This document shows, piece after piece, positions 24,509-33,735 of a stretch of DNA of 64,000 nucleotides. The position numbers and the translations under genes are program-made. The stretch covers positions 124,001-188,000 of the forward strand of contig NZ_FOUK01000001.1 in NCBI RefSeq assembly GCF_900114845.1. The letters are read 5' to 3'. The number at the start of each line of letters is the position of its first letter. Position 1 is the stretch's first letter. The notes below the pieces were generated by a model. It worked only from the letters and a program-made list of their open reading frames with translations. It was not told the DNA's origin and did no database searches. Source of the DNA: Pimelobacter simplex (lineage in GTDB: Bacteria; Actinomycetota; Actinomycetes; Propionibacteriales; Nocardioidaceae).

Positions 24509-26409
24509 TGCGCCGTCACCGGCCCGAGGTGCTGCGCACCCCCGTCGGCATCGTGGGGGTGACCCTGCTGACCGTCCTGGTGCTGCTCGCCGTCCTCGCG
24601 CCCCTGCTCTGGGGCGACCGCGCGACCGCGACCAACACCGGCAACATGCTCGCGGGGCCGTCGCCGGAGCACTGGGCGGGCACCGACAACCTCGGTCGCG
24701 ACATCCTCTTCCGCACGCTCGTGGCGACCCGGCTGTCCCTCGTCCTCACCCTGGTCGCCACGACCCTCGGGGTCGGCCTCGGTCTCCTGCTCGGCCTGGC
24801 CCCGCTGCTCCTCCCGCAGCGACTGGGCCGGCTCGTCGTCGCGTTCGTCAACGTGCTCCTCGGCTTCCCGAGCCTGCTGATGGTGCTCTTCCTCGCGGTC
24901 ATCCTCGGGGTCAGCACGACGAGCGCCCTCCTCGCCATCGGGATCGCGATCGCGCCGCCCTTCGCCCGGCTCGTCCACGCGCTCGGTGCCGGGGTGACCG
25001 AGCGGGACTTCGTCGCGGCGGCACGCATCGCCGGCGTCCCCCCGGCGCGCATCATGGTGCGGCACGTGCTGCCCAATGTCGCCGAGCCGCTGGTGGTCAA
25101 CGCGACCGTGACGGCGAGCAGCGTGCTCCTCGCCTTCGGCGGGCTGTCGTTCCTCGGCATCGGCGTGCAGGCGCCCCAGTACGACTGGGGCCGCCTCATG
25201 CAGGACGGGCTCGCGATCATCTACGACAACCCGCTCGCCGCGCTCGCCCCCGGGATCGCCTTCGTGCTGACGGGGCTGGCGTTCAACCTGACCGGCGAGG
25301 CCGCGGCCGGCACCTTCGGCGCGAAGTCGCGCAGCAGGATGCGGTGGCCGGCGCCGGCGTCGCCGCGACCCGGCACCCGGGACGACGCCGACCTCGCCGC
25401 CGACCGCGACGGCCTCGTGCTCGACGTCCGCGACCTCGCGGTCACCTTCCCGGGGCCGGACGGCCCGATCCCGCCGGTGCGCGGGGTCTCGATCGCCCTG
25501 CGGGCTGGCGAGGCGGTCGGCGTGGTGGGGGAGTCCGGCTCCGGGAAGTCGATGACGGCACTGGCCGTCGCGCAGCTCGTCGAGGAGCCCGGCCGGGTCA
25601 CCGCCGAGCGCCTGGCCTTCTGCGCGACCGATCTCCGCTCCGGTCGGCGCGCCGCCCACGACGCGCTGCTCGGGACCTCCCTCGCGGTCGTCTTCCAGGA
25701 CCCGATGACCTCCCTCAACCCCGTGCTGCGGGTCGGGACCCAGCTCGGCGAGGCCGCGCGCCGGCACCAGGGACTCACCCGGCGGCAGGCGTCCGCGCGT
25801 GCCGCCGACCGGCTCCGCGCCGTCCACCTGGCCGAGCCCGAGCGTCGTCTTCGCCAGTACCCGCACGAGTTCTCGGGCGGCATGCGCCAGCGCGCCATGA
25901 TCGCGATGGGGCTGATGGGCACGCCACGGCTGATCGTCGCCGACGAGCCGACGACAGCGCTCGACATGACCGTGCAGCGGCAGGTGCTCGACGTGCTCCA
26001 GGAGGTCCGCCGCGAGCACGGCACCGCACTGCTGCTGATCAGCCACGACGTCTCGGTCGTCTCGAGCGTCTGCGACCGCGTGCTCGTCATGTACGCCGGC
26101 CGGATCGTCGAGGACCTGCCCTCCGCGGACCTGCACACCCAGGCCCGGCACCCCTACACCCGCGCCCTGATCGGAGCGGTCCCCGACATGACGACCGACC
26201 TGGACGCCCCGCTGGCCACCATCGCCGGGCAACCGGTGGACCCTCGGCACGTGCCCGACGGGTGTGCGTTCGCCGCCCGCTGCCCCCTGGTGACCGACCG
26301 GTGCCGGCAGGAGGAGCCCACGCTGCAGGCCGGCCCGGTCGGCGCGGTGGCGTGCTGGCACGTCGACGATCCCATCCCTGCCGAGACCGAGGAGGTGGCG
26401 GTCGGATGA
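24508..26409 (+). CDS. Fused ABC permease (DppC) and ATPase (DppD)
   Basis: A 633-residue single-chain fusion. Residues 1-270 are a DppC-type permease (HWAGTDNLGRDILFRTL, coupling loop AAARIAGVPPARIM). A 30-residue linker rich in Arg, Pro and Asp leads to an ATPase at about 300-633, with Walker A GESGSGKS near 341, LSGG replaced by FSGGMRQR, Walker B LIVADEPTTALD and H-loop SHDVSV. The Cys cluster of DppD (GCAFAARCPLVTDRC and a later Cys) is kept. The DNA reads through without a stop. Start overlaps the upstream stop by one base and stop overlaps the next start by 4. Confidence 0.87.
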   Translation: MRRHRPEVLRTPVGIVGVTLLTVLVLLAVLAPLLWGDRATATNTGNMLAGPSPEHWAGTDNLGRDILFRTLVATRLSLVLTLVATTLGVGLGLLLGLAPLLLPQRLGRLVVAFVNVLLGFPSLLMVLFLAVILGVSTTSALLAIGIAIAPPFARLVHALGAGVTERDFVAAARIAGVPPARIMVRHVLPNVAEPLVVNATVTASSVLLAFGGLSFLGIGVQAPQYDWGRLMQDGLAIIYDNPLAALAPGIAFVLTGLAFNLTGEAAAGTFGAKSRSRMRWPAPASPRPGTRDDADLAADRDGLVLDVRDLAVTFPGPDGPIPPVRGVSIALRAGEAVGVVGESGSGKSMTALAVAQLVEEPGRVTAERLAFCATDLRSGRRAAHDALLGTSLAVVFQDPMTSLNPVLRVGTQLGEAARRHQGLTRRQASARAADRLRAVHLAEPERRLRQYPHEFSGGMRQRAMIAMGLMGTPRLIVADEPTTALDMTVQRQVLDVLQEVRREHGTALLLISHDVSVVSSVCDRVLVMYAGRIVEDLPSADLHTQARHPYTRALIGAVPDMTTDLDAPLATIAGQPVDPRHVPDGCAFAARCPLVTDRCRQEEPTLQAGPVGAVACWHVDDPIPAETEEVAVG

Positions 26410-27185
26410 GCCGGCTCGACTTCGAGGACGTCACGGTCCGCTACGGGCACCACACCGTCCTCGACGGCGTGAGCCTGAGCGTGCCCGCGCACCAGATCAT
26501 GGGACTGGTCGGCGAGTCCGGCTCCGGGAAGTCCACGCTCGCCCGGGCGGCGGTGGGGCTGGCGCCCCTGGCGAGCGGGCGGGTCCTGCTCGACGGGCAG
26601 CCGGTCCGGCACCAGGGACGTCGCCGGCCCATCCAGATGGTCTTCCAGGACCCGTTCTCGTCGCTCGACCCGCGGATGAGCATCGGCCGGAGCATCGCCG
26701 AGGCGCTGCCCGAGCGCCTCCGCCGAGCGCCGCAACGGGCCGAGATCGCACGCCTCCTCGAGCTCGTCCACCTGGATCCCGGCCGGGCTGCCGACTCGCC
26801 GGGGCGCCTCTCCGGCGGACAGCGCCAGCGGGTGGCCATCGCCCGCGCGCTGGCCGGGCGACCGGACGTCGTCCTCGCCGACGAGATCACGTCGGCGCTG
26901 GACGTGTCCGTGCAGGGCGCCATCCTGAACCTGGTCCGGGAGATGCAGCGGGAGACCGGCCTCACCGTTCTCTTCATCTCCCACAACCTCGCCGTGGTGC
27001 GCTACGTCGCGACCCATGTCGCGGTGATGGCCGGCGGGCGCATCGTCGAGCAGGGACCGACCGCCGAGGTCTTCTCCGGCCCTGCCTCCGACTACACGCG
27101 GGAGCTGCTCGCGTCCATCCCCGGCCCGGCCGGTGGCGACGTGCGACAGAGGTCGCCCGAGTCCGGTGCGAATCACGACAACTGA
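26406..27185 (+). CDS. ABC transporter ATP-binding protein, DppF type, short
   Basis: A 259-residue ATPase with Walker A GESGSGKST, signature LSGGQRQRVAIARALAG, Walker B VVLADEITSALD and H-loop SHNLAV. It ends soon after the ATPase core and lacks the C-terminal Cys cluster seen in its partner. It completes the importer with the fused 24508 protein. Start overlaps the upstream stop by 4 bases. Confidence 0.88.
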   Translation: MSRLDFEDVTVRYGHHTVLDGVSLSVPAHQIMGLVGESGSGKSTLARAAVGLAPLASGRVLLDGQPVRHQGRRRPIQMVFQDPFSSLDPRMSIGRSIAEALPERLRRAPQRAEIARLLELVHLDPGRAADSPGRLSGGQRQRVAIARALAGRPDVVLADEITSALDVSVQGAILNLVREMQRETGLTVLFISHNLAVVRYVATHVAVMAGGRIVEQGPTAEVFSGPASDYTRELLASIPGPAGGDVRQRSPESGANHDN

Positions 27186-27291
27186 CTACTGCTCTCCAGG
27201 GCCGAGGCGGGCAAGGTTGCGACGACCAGGCACCGAGCAACGGCGAGATCAGACGGGCCATGGCCGACAGGGTGAGCGAAGGGAAAGCCCC

Positions 27292-28644
27292 GTGAGTGTT
27301 CAGAAGGTAGACCGGCCTCCGACGGCGGTGGCGGTGGCGGACGAGCCCAGCCTGCGCCGCACGGTGGTCGCGGCCTCGGTCGGCAACTTCGTGGAGTGGT
27401 ACGAGTTCGCCGTGTACGGCGTGGTCGCCGCCTACATCTCGAAGGCGATGTTCCCCACCGACGACCCCACCGCCGCCATGCTCAACACCTGGGCGGCGTA
27501 CGGCGTCTCGTTCCTGGTGCGCCCGGTCGGCGGGGTGATCCTGGCGCGTCTCGGCGACCGCTACGGCCGGCGCCACATCCTCTACGTCACGATCACGCTG
27601 ATGTCGGTCGCGACCTTCTGCGTCGCCCTGATCCCGTCGTACGCGACGATCGGGATCGCCGCGCCGCTGCTGCTGATCAGTGCCCGCATCGCGCAGGGCA
27701 TCGCCGCGGGAGGCGAGCTGGCCGGCGCCGCCGCCTTCCTCTACGAGCACGCACCGGCGGATCGCCGGGCCCGGATGGTCAGCTTCCTCGGGGTGAGCAC
27801 GTTCTGCTCCATCGTCCTGGGGTCGCTGCTGGGCACCCTGCTGACCGTCGTCCTGCCGGCCGCGGAGATGCAGTCGTGGGGATGGCGCGTGGTCTTCGCG
27901 ACGGCCCTGCCGCTCGGCTTCATCGGTCTCTACATCAGGCGCTCCCTCCAGGAGACGCCCGAGTTCCAGCAGCTGCACGAGCAGCGGGACACGACCCCGG
28001 TCGCGCCGGTCCCGGAGAGCTTCTGGCGGGCCATGCGGGAGAACGGCCGCGCGATCCTGCTGTACCTGGGGTTCGGGACGTTCTACTCGATCGCGGTCTA
28101 CGTCAGCGTCGCCGCGTACCTGGCGTTCATGCTCGCCAACGGCTTCTCGGAGAAGGAGGCGCTGACGATCAACACCGTCGCCGGGCTCGCGATCATCGCC
28201 GGCATCCTGCTCACGGGCGGTCTGGCCGATCGCGTGGGGAGGAAGCCGATCCTGGTCGCCGGGGCCGGCGCCATGGCGGTCGGCGTCGTCCCGACCTTCC
28301 TGCTGGGCTCGACCGGCACGTTCGCGCTGGGCCTGCTGGGGGCACTGATCTTCGCGCTCCCGCTGTCGGTGTTCATCACGCCGGCGGTCATCAACGTGGT
28401 GGAGCTCTTCCCCGCGAAGGTCCGGGTCACCGCCGGTGCCGCGGCCTACAACCTGACGGTCATCATCGGTGGCTTCATGCCCTTCGTCGCCGTCTGGCTC
28501 ACGGACGCGACGGGCTCCCACCTGGCCTTCCCCGCCTTCGTCGCGACGACAGCGGTCGTGGCGCTCGCCGTGGTGCTGGTTTGGTACCGTGAGCCGGCGG
28601 CTGATCAGGCATCGACCCAGCTGGGAAATGAGTCGCGACGATGA
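27292..28644 (+). CDS. MFS transporter, metabolite:H+ symporter (ProP/ShiA-like)
   Basis: A 450-residue major facilitator with 12 predicted helices. Family hallmarks are the start of helix 1, SVGNFVEWYEFAVYG, the loop motif RLGDRYGRRHIL and its second-half counterpart GLADRVGRKPIL. Members take up organic acids, betaines, proline or shikimate with protons. GTG 27292 has GGGAAAG upstream. The stop overlaps the amidohydrolase start by 4 bases, so it probably imports that enzyme's substrate or a pathway relative. Confidence 0.85.
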   Translation: MSVQKVDRPPTAVAVADEPSLRRTVVAASVGNFVEWYEFAVYGVVAAYISKAMFPTDDPTAAMLNTWAAYGVSFLVRPVGGVILARLGDRYGRRHILYVTITLMSVATFCVALIPSYATIGIAAPLLLISARIAQGIAAGGELAGAAAFLYEHAPADRRARMVSFLGVSTFCSIVLGSLLGTLLTVVLPAAEMQSWGWRVVFATALPLGFIGLYIRRSLQETPEFQQLHEQRDTTPVAPVPESFWRAMRENGRAILLYLGFGTFYSIAVYVSVAAYLAFMLANGFSEKEALTINTVAGLAIIAGILLTGGLADRVGRKPILVAGAGAMAVGVVPTFLLGSTGTFALGLLGALIFALPLSVFITPAVINVVELFPAKVRVTAGAAAYNLTVIIGGFMPFVAVWLTDATGSHLAFPAFVATTAVVALAVVLVWYREPAADQASTQLGNESRR

Positions 28645-29882
28645 CGCAGATCATTCTCGAGAACGCCCGCATCTTCGACGGAGTCTCCGACGAGTGCCCC
28701 GAGGGCATGACGGTCCTCGTCGAGGACGGGACGATCCGCGAGGTCTCCGACCGGCCGATCCGCTCGGACGACGCGCGGCGGGTCGACGTCGCCGGCAAGA
28801 CGCTCATGCCGGGCCTGATCGACCTGCACGTGCACTCCTACTTCTCCGACCTCGACCCGCGCGTCCTCAACGACCGCGACGCGCCCTACCGGACCGCCTA
28901 CGCGATCCGGAAGCTCGGCCACGCGCTCGACAGCGGGTTCACGACCGTGCGCGACATCGGCGGCGGCGACTATCCCCTGGCCGCGGCCATCGCGGACGGA
29001 CTGATCAGGGCACCGCGCTTCTTCTACGCCGGCAAGGTCCTGTCGATGACCGGCGGCCACGTCGACTACCGCACGCCCAACGAGAAGCACCACACCCACG
29101 GCTACTGCTCGTGCGCCTCGATGAACTGGGCAGGCGTGATCGCCGACGGCGTCGACGAGTGCATCAAGGCGACGCGCGAGGAGCTGCGCCGCGGCGCCCA
29201 CTGCATCAAGATCGTGGCGTCCGGTGGCGTGATGTCGCCGAGCGACCCGATCTGGATGAACCAGTTCCGCGAGGACGAGATCCGCGCCATCGTCCAGGAG
29301 TGCGCCGAGCGGCGCACCTATGTCGCGGCGCACTGCCTGACGAGCGAGTCGGCACGCCGGTCGGTCGAGTTCGGGGTGCGCTGCATCGAGCACGCGGCGA
29401 TCATCGACGCCGAGACGGCCGCCTTCGTCGCGGAGCGCGGCGCCTACGTCGTCCCCACGATGGTCTGCCTCTTCTCGCTCGTCGAGCAGGGCCTGGAGAT
29501 GGGGCTGCCGAGCGACCGGATGGGCGATCTCCGCACCATCTACGAGCAGTCGATGTCCGGCCTGGACGTGATGCGGAGCGCCGGGGTCAAGCTCGGCTTC
29601 GGCACCGACCTGCTGGCCGGCTTCTACCCCCAGCAGAGCCGGGAGTTCGAGCTCCGTCGCGAGGTCTTCACACCGCTCGAGCTGCTGCGCCAGGCGACCT
29701 CGGTCGGCGCCGAGGTCCTCATGCAGACCGACCGGCTGGGCTGCGTGAAGCCGGGCGCGCACGCCGACCTGCTCGTCGTCGACGGCGACCCGCTGGCGGA
29801 CATCGGCCTCCTCTCCGCGGGGGCCCGGAACCTCGACCTCGTCATGCGCGGCGGGGAGATCGTCACCAACCGGCTGAGCTGA
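28641..29882 (+). CDS. Metal-dependent amidohydrolase (imidazolonepropionase/prolidase-like)
   Basis: A 413-residue amidohydrolase-superfamily enzyme. Metal and catalytic residues visible are HVH (LIDLHVHSY), the bridging Lys (CIKIVASGG), His in AAHCLTSESA and CIEHAAIID, and Asp in GFGTDLLAG. The layout fits the group containing imidazolonepropionase-like and Xaa-Pro or Xaa-Arg dipeptidases. It likely opens a cyclic amide or cleaves an N-acyl bond. Translationally coupled to the MFS gene; 86 bases follow before the esterase gene. Confidence 0.82.
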   Translation: MTQIILENARIFDGVSDECPEGMTVLVEDGTIREVSDRPIRSDDARRVDVAGKTLMPGLIDLHVHSYFSDLDPRVLNDRDAPYRTAYAIRKLGHALDSGFTTVRDIGGGDYPLAAAIADGLIRAPRFFYAGKVLSMTGGHVDYRTPNEKHHTHGYCSCASMNWAGVIADGVDECIKATREELRRGAHCIKIVASGGVMSPSDPIWMNQFREDEIRAIVQECAERRTYVAAHCLTSESARRSVEFGVRCIEHAAIIDAETAAFVAERGAYVVPTMVCLFSLVEQGLEMGLPSDRMGDLRTIYEQSMSGLDVMRSAGVKLGFGTDLLAGFYPQQSREFELRREVFTPLELLRQATSVGAEVLMQTDRLGCVKPGAHADLLVVDGDPLADIGLLSAGARNLDLVMRGGEIVTNRLS

Positions 29883-29968
29883 CCCGGCGCTGACCTGACC
29901 TGAGCCGGTCCGGCCGGCCGATCGACGCCGGCCCGCGGTTCGGCGTACCCAACGACTGAGGAGGAAGC

Positions 29969-30883
29969 ATGACCGAGAACATCGAGAACGGCCAGCGGGG
30001 GAGCGGGACCGCTCCCGCGATGACCCCCGAGCAGGTGTTCGGCGCGACGGAGTACTTCGAGCTGGAGTCGGCGTCCGTGGGCGCCCGGTTCGCGATCTGG
30101 GTGACCACCTCGCCGACGTACGCCCAGGACGAGCAGGTGACCTACCCGGCCCTCTACGTGACCGACGGCAACTACAGCGTCGGCCAGACCGCGCCGCTGG
30201 CCGTGATGCAGGGTGACCCGGCGCTCCCGATCGCTCCCTACCTGCAGGTGACCGTGGGCTACGCCGGTGCGGACGCCCAGGACTGGTCCCGGGTGCGCAA
30301 CCGCGACCTCGTGCCGCCGGGCGAGCCCGTCCCGCCGGCGATGCGGGGCTCGCTGGACCTCGCGGTCGAGAAGGGGCTGATGACCCAGGAGGACGCCGAC
30401 GCCTACCTCGCCGACCTGGCGAACACCCGGGCCGACGCCTTCCTCGCCTTCATCACCGACGAGCTGCACCCGGAGATCAGCCGTCGCTACCGGGTCTCGG
30501 CCGAGGGTCACGGGCTGTTCGGCTACTCCTACGGCGGGCTGTTCTCCCTGTACACCCTGCTCACCGGGTGCTCCCTGTTCACTGCCTACGGCGCCGGGAG
30601 CCCCGGCGTCGCCTCGCTCGAGAGCACGGCGCTCGCGCTCGCCGAGAAGCCCCTCGACCTGTCGGGCAAGCGCCTCCACCTGACGATCAACGGGCCCGAG
30701 ATGACGGGGGAGCTGGCCATCTACCGCACGATCGGGCGCGGCTTCACCGCGCTCGTCGACTCCCTGCGCTCGGCCGACTCGGGGCTCGCGCTGACCACGC
30801 AGGTGCTCGGCGAGACCCACCTGACCGGCCTCCAGCCCGCATTCCTCAGCTTCATGCGCACCTGCTGGTCGAGTCCTGCGTGA
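29969..30883 (+). CDS. Esterase-like alpha/beta hydrolase (IroE/Fes-type)
   Basis: A 304-residue hydrolase of the putative esterase group. Features are an N-terminal beta-rich region with YPALYVTDGN, the nucleophile elbow GYSYGG (Ser near residue 191) and a C-terminal His in GETHLTGL. There is no signal peptide, so it is cytosolic. The ribosome site GAGGAGGAAG precedes ATG 29969. Its stop shares one base with the ATG of the FAD oxidase that follows (TGATG). It may release an acid from an ester for the next enzymes. Confidence 0.8.
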   Translation: MTENIENGQRGSGTAPAMTPEQVFGATEYFELESASVGARFAIWVTTSPTYAQDEQVTYPALYVTDGNYSVGQTAPLAVMQGDPALPIAPYLQVTVGYAGADAQDWSRVRNRDLVPPGEPVPPAMRGSLDLAVEKGLMTQEDADAYLADLANTRADAFLAFITDELHPEISRRYRVSAEGHGLFGYSYGGLFSLYTLLTGCSLFTAYGAGSPGVASLESTALALAEKPLDLSGKRLHLTINGPEMTGELAIYRTIGRGFTALVDSLRSADSGLALTTQVLGETHLTGLQPAFLSFMRTCWSSPA

Positions 30884-32292
30884 TGCTCCTCGAACGCCTG
30901 CAGGAGCGGATCCCGGCCGACCGCCTGCAGCTCGATCCCGCGGTGACGGCGAGCTATGCCCACGACGAGGCGGAGTGGGCGCCGCACGGGACGCCGCTCG
31001 TCCTCGTCCGGCCGCGCACTGCCGAGGAGGTCCAGGAGGTCGTGCGCGCGTGCATCGAGCACGGCGTGCCCGTCGTCCCCCGGGGTGCGGGGACCGGGCT
31101 GTCCGGTGGTGCGAACGCGATCGACGGGTGCGTCGTCCTGTCGACCGAGGCGATGACGTCGATCGCGGAGATCGACCCCGTCGAGCGGCTGGCCGTGGTG
31201 CAGCCCGGTGTCGTCAACGACCACCTGCGGAGCGCGTGCGCCGAGCACGGCCTCTGGTACCCGCCCGACCCCGCGTCGTCCCCCTGGTCGACGATCGGCG
31301 GCAACGTCGCGACCAATGCGGGCGGGCTGTGCTGCGTGAAGTACGGCGTCACCGCCGACTACGTGCTCGGGCTGCAGGTCGTCACCGGCACCGGTGAGCT
31401 GGTCCGGCTCGGCCGTCGTACGGCGAAGGGCGTCGCGGGGTACGACCTCGCCCGGCTGCTGGTCGGTTCCGAGGGGACGCTCGGCGTCATCACCGAGGTC
31501 ACCCTCCGGCTGCGTCCCCAGCGTCCGCCGGAGCGCACCGTCGCCGGGTACTTCTCGTCGGTCGTGGACGCCGGGCGCGCCGTCACGGCCGTGGGTGCGG
31601 CGGGCATCGTTCCGTCGGCGTTGGAGCTCGTCGACCGGCACTGCCTCGAGGCCGTCGACCAGTGGAAGAAGATGGACCTGGCGGTCGAGGCCGAGGTCAT
31701 CCTGCTGGCGCGGTGCGACGTCCCCGGCGCGGCCGGCGACGACGAGGCCGACGCGATCCGCGACTGCTTCGAGCAGGCGGGGGCCACCTGGGCCGCCCGC
31801 TCGACCGACCAGGACGAGGCCGACGCGCTGTTCGCGGCCCGGCGCCTGGCGTACCCGGCCCTCGAGCGCCTGGGACCCGTGCTGACCGAGGACGTCTGCG
31901 TCCCCAAGGCGGCGGTGCCGGAGATGCTCGCCCGGATCGAGGCGATCGGGAAGCGGCACGCGACCCTGATCGCCAACATCGCCCACGCCGGCGACGGCAA
32001 CCTGCACCCCCTCCTGATCACCCCGCGCGGCGACGACGCGGCCCGGGTGCGTGCGCAGCGCGCCTTCGAGGAGATCATCGACGAGGCCATCGCGCTGGGC
32101 GGCACGGTCACGGGGGAGCACGGCATCGGCCTGCTCAAGAGGGACGGACTCGTCCAGGAGCTGCCGGCGGCGGTGCTCGACCTGCACCGCGCGGTGAAGG
32201 CGGCGCTCGATCCGCACGGCATCCTCAACCCCGGCAAGGTGATCGCCGCCCCGGCCGACGGAGGCGCGCCGGGCCCGGCCGACCGAGGCTGA
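30883..32292 (+). CDS. FAD-linked 2-hydroxyacid oxidase/dehydrogenase (GlcD-like)
   Basis: A 469-residue flavoenzyme of the glycolate oxidase GlcD / D-lactate dehydrogenase family. It has the FAD_binding_4 domain with PRGAGTGLSGGA and GGNVATNAGG, and the C-terminal FAD-oxidase domain with HAGDGNLHP and GEHGIGLLK. It should oxidise a 2-hydroxy acid to a 2-oxo acid. No GlcE or GlcF partner is nearby, so it may pass electrons elsewhere. ATG 30883 overlaps the previous stop; GTG at 30880 is an alternative. Confidence 0.87.
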   Translation: MLLERLQERIPADRLQLDPAVTASYAHDEAEWAPHGTPLVLVRPRTAEEVQEVVRACIEHGVPVVPRGAGTGLSGGANAIDGCVVLSTEAMTSIAEIDPVERLAVVQPGVVNDHLRSACAEHGLWYPPDPASSPWSTIGGNVATNAGGLCCVKYGVTADYVLGLQVVTGTGELVRLGRRTAKGVAGYDLARLLVGSEGTLGVITEVTLRLRPQRPPERTVAGYFSSVVDAGRAVTAVGAAGIVPSALELVDRHCLEAVDQWKKMDLAVEAEVILLARCDVPGAAGDDEADAIRDCFEQAGATWAARSTDQDEADALFAARRLAYPALERLGPVLTEDVCVPKAAVPEMLARIEAIGKRHATLIANIAHAGDGNLHPLLITPRGDDAARVRAQRAFEEIIDEAIALGGTVTGEHGIGLLKRDGLVQELPAAVLDLHRAVKAALDPHGILNPGKVIAAPADGGAPGPADRG

Positions 32293-32330
32293 CGTCCCGG
32301 ACACCAGGACCCACGACCTCGACACACACC

Positions 32331-32376
32331 CTCGGCATGCCCCTACGGCGGGCATGCCTCTCCTCGGCATGCCCCT
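32331..32376. promoter_or_regulatory. Triple GGCATGCC palindrome upstream of the amine-oxidase-like gene
   Basis: The 8-base palindrome GGCATGCC occurs three times, at 32334-32341, 32351-32358 and 32366-32373. The outer two sit in identical 14-base repeats CTCGGCATGCCCCT (32331-32344 and 32363-32376). The array fills the 130-base gap before the gene at 32423, about 50 bases from its start. It resembles a cooperative operator. The regulator is unknown. Confidence 0.5.
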
Positions 32377-32422
32377 CGGCAGCCGCGACCGAGCAGCACA
32401 CCACCGACTCCGGAGGTAACAC

Positions 32423-33718
32423 ATGAGCAGGACCGCCGACGCCATCATCGTCGGGGCGGGCGTGGTGGGCGCCTCCACCGCGCTGGAGCTGACCCGAGCC
32501 GGCTACTCCGTGCTCGTCGTCGACAAGGCGGGAGGGCCCGGCTTCGGCTCCACGAGCGCGTCGAGCGCCGTTGTCCGCTTCAACTACTCGACCTGGGACG
32601 GCATGGCCGCCGCGTGGGAGTCGAAGTTCCGCTGGGAGGCCTGGGCCGACCACCTGGGCCACGTCGACCCGACCGGGCTGGCGTCGTTCAAGCGGTGCGG
32701 CCTGGCCTTCCTCGACGTCGACATCATGCCGCGCGACCGGATGGCGAAGATGTTCGTCGAGGCCGGCATCCCGTTCGAGGAGTGGGGACCGGCCGAGCTC
32801 GCTGCGGCCTTCCCCCATGTCGACGCCGGCCGCTACTTCCCCCCGAAGCCGGTCACCTCCGACGAGTTCTTCGACGCCCCGACGGGCGTCCTCGGCGCCA
32901 TCTACACGCCGGACGCCGGCTACGTCGACGATCCCCAGCTCGCGGCGGCCAACCTCGCGGCCGCGGCCGCCCACCTCGGCGCGACGTTCCGCTACCGGAG
33001 GACCGTCACGGCCGTCGAGCAGCGGGCGCGGTCGTGGGCGGTGACGCTCGACGACGGCGACGTCCTCGAAGGTGCTGTCGTCGTCAACGCGGCCGGGCCC
33101 TGGTCGACCGGGCTCAACCGGCTCGCGGGGATCGGCGCGGACTTCACGGTCAAGGTGGCTCCCGTGCGCCAGGAGGTGCACCACGTCCCCGCACCGTCGT
33201 CGCTGCCGGCCGGCTTCCCCGTCGTCGCGGACGCCGACCTCGGCATCTACATCCGTGGCGAGTCCGGCGGCAACCTGCTGATCGGCGGCACCGAGCCCGC
33301 GTGCGACCCGTTGGAGTGGATCGACGACCCCGATGCCGCCAACCCGCACCCCACGACCGAGCGCTTCGAGGCGCAGGTGTTCCGCGGTGCCCGCCGGCTC
33401 CCCGACCTCGCCGTCCCCAACCGGCCCCGGGGGATCGCCGGCGTGTACGACGCCAGCGACGACTGGACGCCGGTCTACGACCGGACCGAGGCCGACGGCT
33501 ACTACGTCGCGATGGGCACCAGCGGCAACCAGTTCAAGAACGCCCCGCTGATCGGCTCCCTGATGACGACCCTCATCGACGGCATCGCCAACGGCGCCGA
33601 CCACGACGCGCAGCCCCTGACCTACACGGCCCCCCACACCGGCCACGTCATCGACCTCGGCGCCTTCTCGCGACGACGCCCGCCCAATGCGGCGTCGTCC
33701 GGGACCGTGCTCGGCTGA
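32423..33718 (+). CDS. FAD-dependent amine oxidase, DAO family (sarcosine-oxidase-like)
   Basis: A 431-residue flavoenzyme of the D-amino acid oxidase / N-methyl amino acid oxidase family. The N-terminal FAD motif is [34 protein letters not shown] and the C-terminal [15 protein letters not shown] are typical of the fold. Members oxidise N-methyl or secondary amines, often releasing formaldehyde, and the next gene is a mycothiol-type formaldehyde dehydrogenase, which fits that use (inference). Ribosome site CGGAGG. Exact substrate unknown. Confidence 0.82.
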   Translation: MSRTADAIIVGAGVVGASTALELTRAGYSVLVVDKAGGPGFGSTSASSAVVRFNYSTWDGMAAAWESKFRWEAWADHLGHVDPTGLASFKRCGLAFLDVDIMPRDRMAKMFVEAGIPFEEWGPAELAAAFPHVDAGRYFPPKPVTSDEFFDAPTGVLGAIYTPDAGYVDDPQLAAANLAAAAAHLGATFRYRRTVTAVEQRARSWAVTLDDGDVLEGAVVVNAAGPWSTGLNRLAGIGADFTVKVAPVRQEVHHVPAPSSLPAGFPVVADADLGIYIRGESGGNLLIGGTEPACDPLEWIDDPDAANPHPTTERFEAQVFRGARRLPDLAVPNRPRGIAGVYDASDDWTPVYDRTEADGYYVAMGTSGNQFKNAPLIGSLMTTLIDGIANGADHDAQPLTYTAPHTGHVIDLGAFSRRRPPNAASSGTVLG

Positions 33719-33735
33719 ACCACCAGGAGACCACC

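Noticed and set aside
27186-27291. Leader of the MFS gene examined for a riboswitch
   Set aside because: No extended conserved stem pattern of a known riboswitch class could be recognised in 106 bases.
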